From: Alphaproteobacteria bacterium | GTDB lineage: Bacteria; Pseudomonadota; Alphaproteobacteria; Micavibrionales; Micavibrionaceae | Assembly (NCBI GenBank): GCA_023141075.1 | Contig: JAGLKL010000083.1 | Coordinates: forward strand, 1-6,332 | DNA length: 6,332 nucleotides | Direction: 5' to 3' | Translations under genes and position numbers: made by a program | In this document: positions 5,626 through 6,332 of the stretch, piece by piece | How positions within the stretch are numbered: the stretch's first letter is position 1 | How the letters are laid out: every line of letters begins with the position of its first letter | Notes under the pieces: generated by a model | What the model saw: the letters and a program-made list of their open reading frames with translations, nothing else | Database searches by the model: none | What the model was told of the DNA's origin: nothing

Positions 5626-6332
5626 ATGGGCAGAAAAAACAAAAAAGGCGACCCGATAAGCGGCTGGATCAATCTGGACAAACCCTATGGTATAACCTCC
5701 ACTCAGGCCATAGGTAAAATCCGTCGCATCCTTAATGCGCAGAAAGTCGGTCATGCCGGAACCCTTGACCCGCTTGCTACCGGCGTTCTGCCCATAGCCT
5801 TGGGAGAGGCCACAAAGACTATTCCCTTTGTCCAAAATGATAAGAAAACCTATCACTTTACCGTGACATGGGGAGAGCAACGCGACACTGACGATCTGGA
5901 AGGCGAGATTATTGCCTCCTCTGATAAACGCCCGGCAAAAGAAGACATAATCGCCCTGCTCCCACGATTTACCGGAGAGATAGAGCAAATTCCCCCGCGC
6001 TTTTCTGCTATTAAAATTGACGGCAAGCGTGCTTACGATCTTGCTCGAAAAGGAGAAAAACCGGAATTAAACCCGCGCACCGTCACTATTCACAAACTAG
6101 AGCTTCTCGATACTCACAAAAACAAAGCAGAGTTTGAGATGACATGCGGAAAAGGCACTTACGTCCGCTCTATTGCCCGCGATATGGGTGAAATCCTCGA
6201 ATGCTTTGGTTATATCAGCGATCTGCGGCGCGTAGCTGTTGGTTGCTTCACCGCCAAAAATGCGATTCTTCTGGACAATTTGGAAAAGATGGACTACGTT
6301 GCCGCCCGTAGCGTAGCTTTGCTGCCTGTGCA
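5626..6332 (+). CDS. truB: tRNA pseudouridine(55) synthase TruB, 3' end outside window
   Basis: TruB isomerises uridine 55 in the T-loop of tRNAs to pseudouridine. The 235 visible residues cover the catalytic domain and the start of the C-terminal region; no stop is reached before the right edge. Key elements are GWINLDKPYGITSTQA (13-28), the catalytic motif GHAGTLDPLATGVL (42-55) with catalytic Asp48 and His43, Tyr76 in KKTYHF, the insert-proximal WGEQRDTDDLEGE (82-94), IPPRFSAIKIDGKRAYDLAR (122-141) and GTYVRSIARD (177-186) with Arg181. These positions coincide with the E. coli numbering (D48, Y76, R181). ATG 5626 is the first start after the rbfA stop, which is in the same frame, 15 bp upstream. 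No Shine-Dalgarno sequence sits at normal distance (AGGAA at 5603-5607 is 18 nt away), so translation probably depends on coupling to rbfA. Confidence 0.95.
   Translation, partial: MGRKNKKGDPISGWINLDKPYGITSTQAIGKIRRILNAQKVGHAGTLDPLATGVLPIALGEATKTIPFVQNDKKTYHFTVTWGEQRDTDDLEGEIIASSDKRPAKEDIIALLPRFTGEIEQIPPRFSAIKIDGKRAYDLARKGEKPELNPRTVTIHKLELLDTHKNKAEFEMTCGKGTYVRSIARDMGEILECFGYISDLRRVAVGCFTAKNAILLDNLEKMDYVAARSVALLPV

Noticed and set aside
5530..5988. Open frame of 152 codons on the - strand over rbfA/truB
   Set aside because: Antisense to the TruB catalytic core (GHAGTLDPLATGVL); the + strand frame is clearly the real gene.

Overview
The window carries a core transcription/translation gene cluster, all on the + strand, in the order rimP, nusA, infB, rbfA, truB (truB runs off the right edge). 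The protein sequences look alphaproteobacterial. Signs are the IF2 N-terminal KTLSLKGG-type motif followed by a VVVEVKRKR-like stretch, the alpha-style RbfA N-terminus (PSQRQRRVGEQIRH), and the TruB segment STQAIGKIRRILNAQKVGHAG. Base composition is moderately AT-rich by eye, so a non-classical, lower-GC alphaproteobacterial lineage is likelier than a high-GC rhizobial or rhodobacterial one. Genus cannot be told from this window.

Positions 1-133 are the right end of an insertion sequence: the last 37 codons of an IS1595-family (IS1016-like) transposase, running into a terminal inverted repeat that ends in ...GGGACAGCCCC. Positions 134-404 hold no gene. They contain a degenerate 81-bp palindromic dispersed repeat (164-244) followed by a T6 run, a candidate sigma70-type promoter (305-333), and a strong intrinsic-terminator hairpin (362-391) sitting just before the rimP ribosome binding site. 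The last is the most interesting regulatory element here, because it would make operon expression depend on readthrough, and the operon encodes NusA, a factor that modulates intrinsic termination.

Positions 405-5610 hold rimP (30S maturation), nusA (transcription elongation/termination factor), infB (initiation factor IF2) and rbfA (30S maturation). From 5626, truB (tRNA Psi55 synthase) continues to the edge. Gaps are 9, 92, 38 and 15 bp. The rimP stop codon overlaps the nusA Shine-Dalgarno sequence. The 92-bp nusA-infB gap lacks the small ylxR (DUF448) gene often found there and instead carries a perfect 8-bp hairpin. Together the genes couple transcription control, small-subunit assembly, translation initiation and tRNA modification, an arrangement conserved across many bacteria.

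I found no sign of a novel defence, mobile or biosynthetic system. The observations worth a second look concern regulation, a slippage-prone repeat in infB, and mobile/repeat DNA next to an essential operon.
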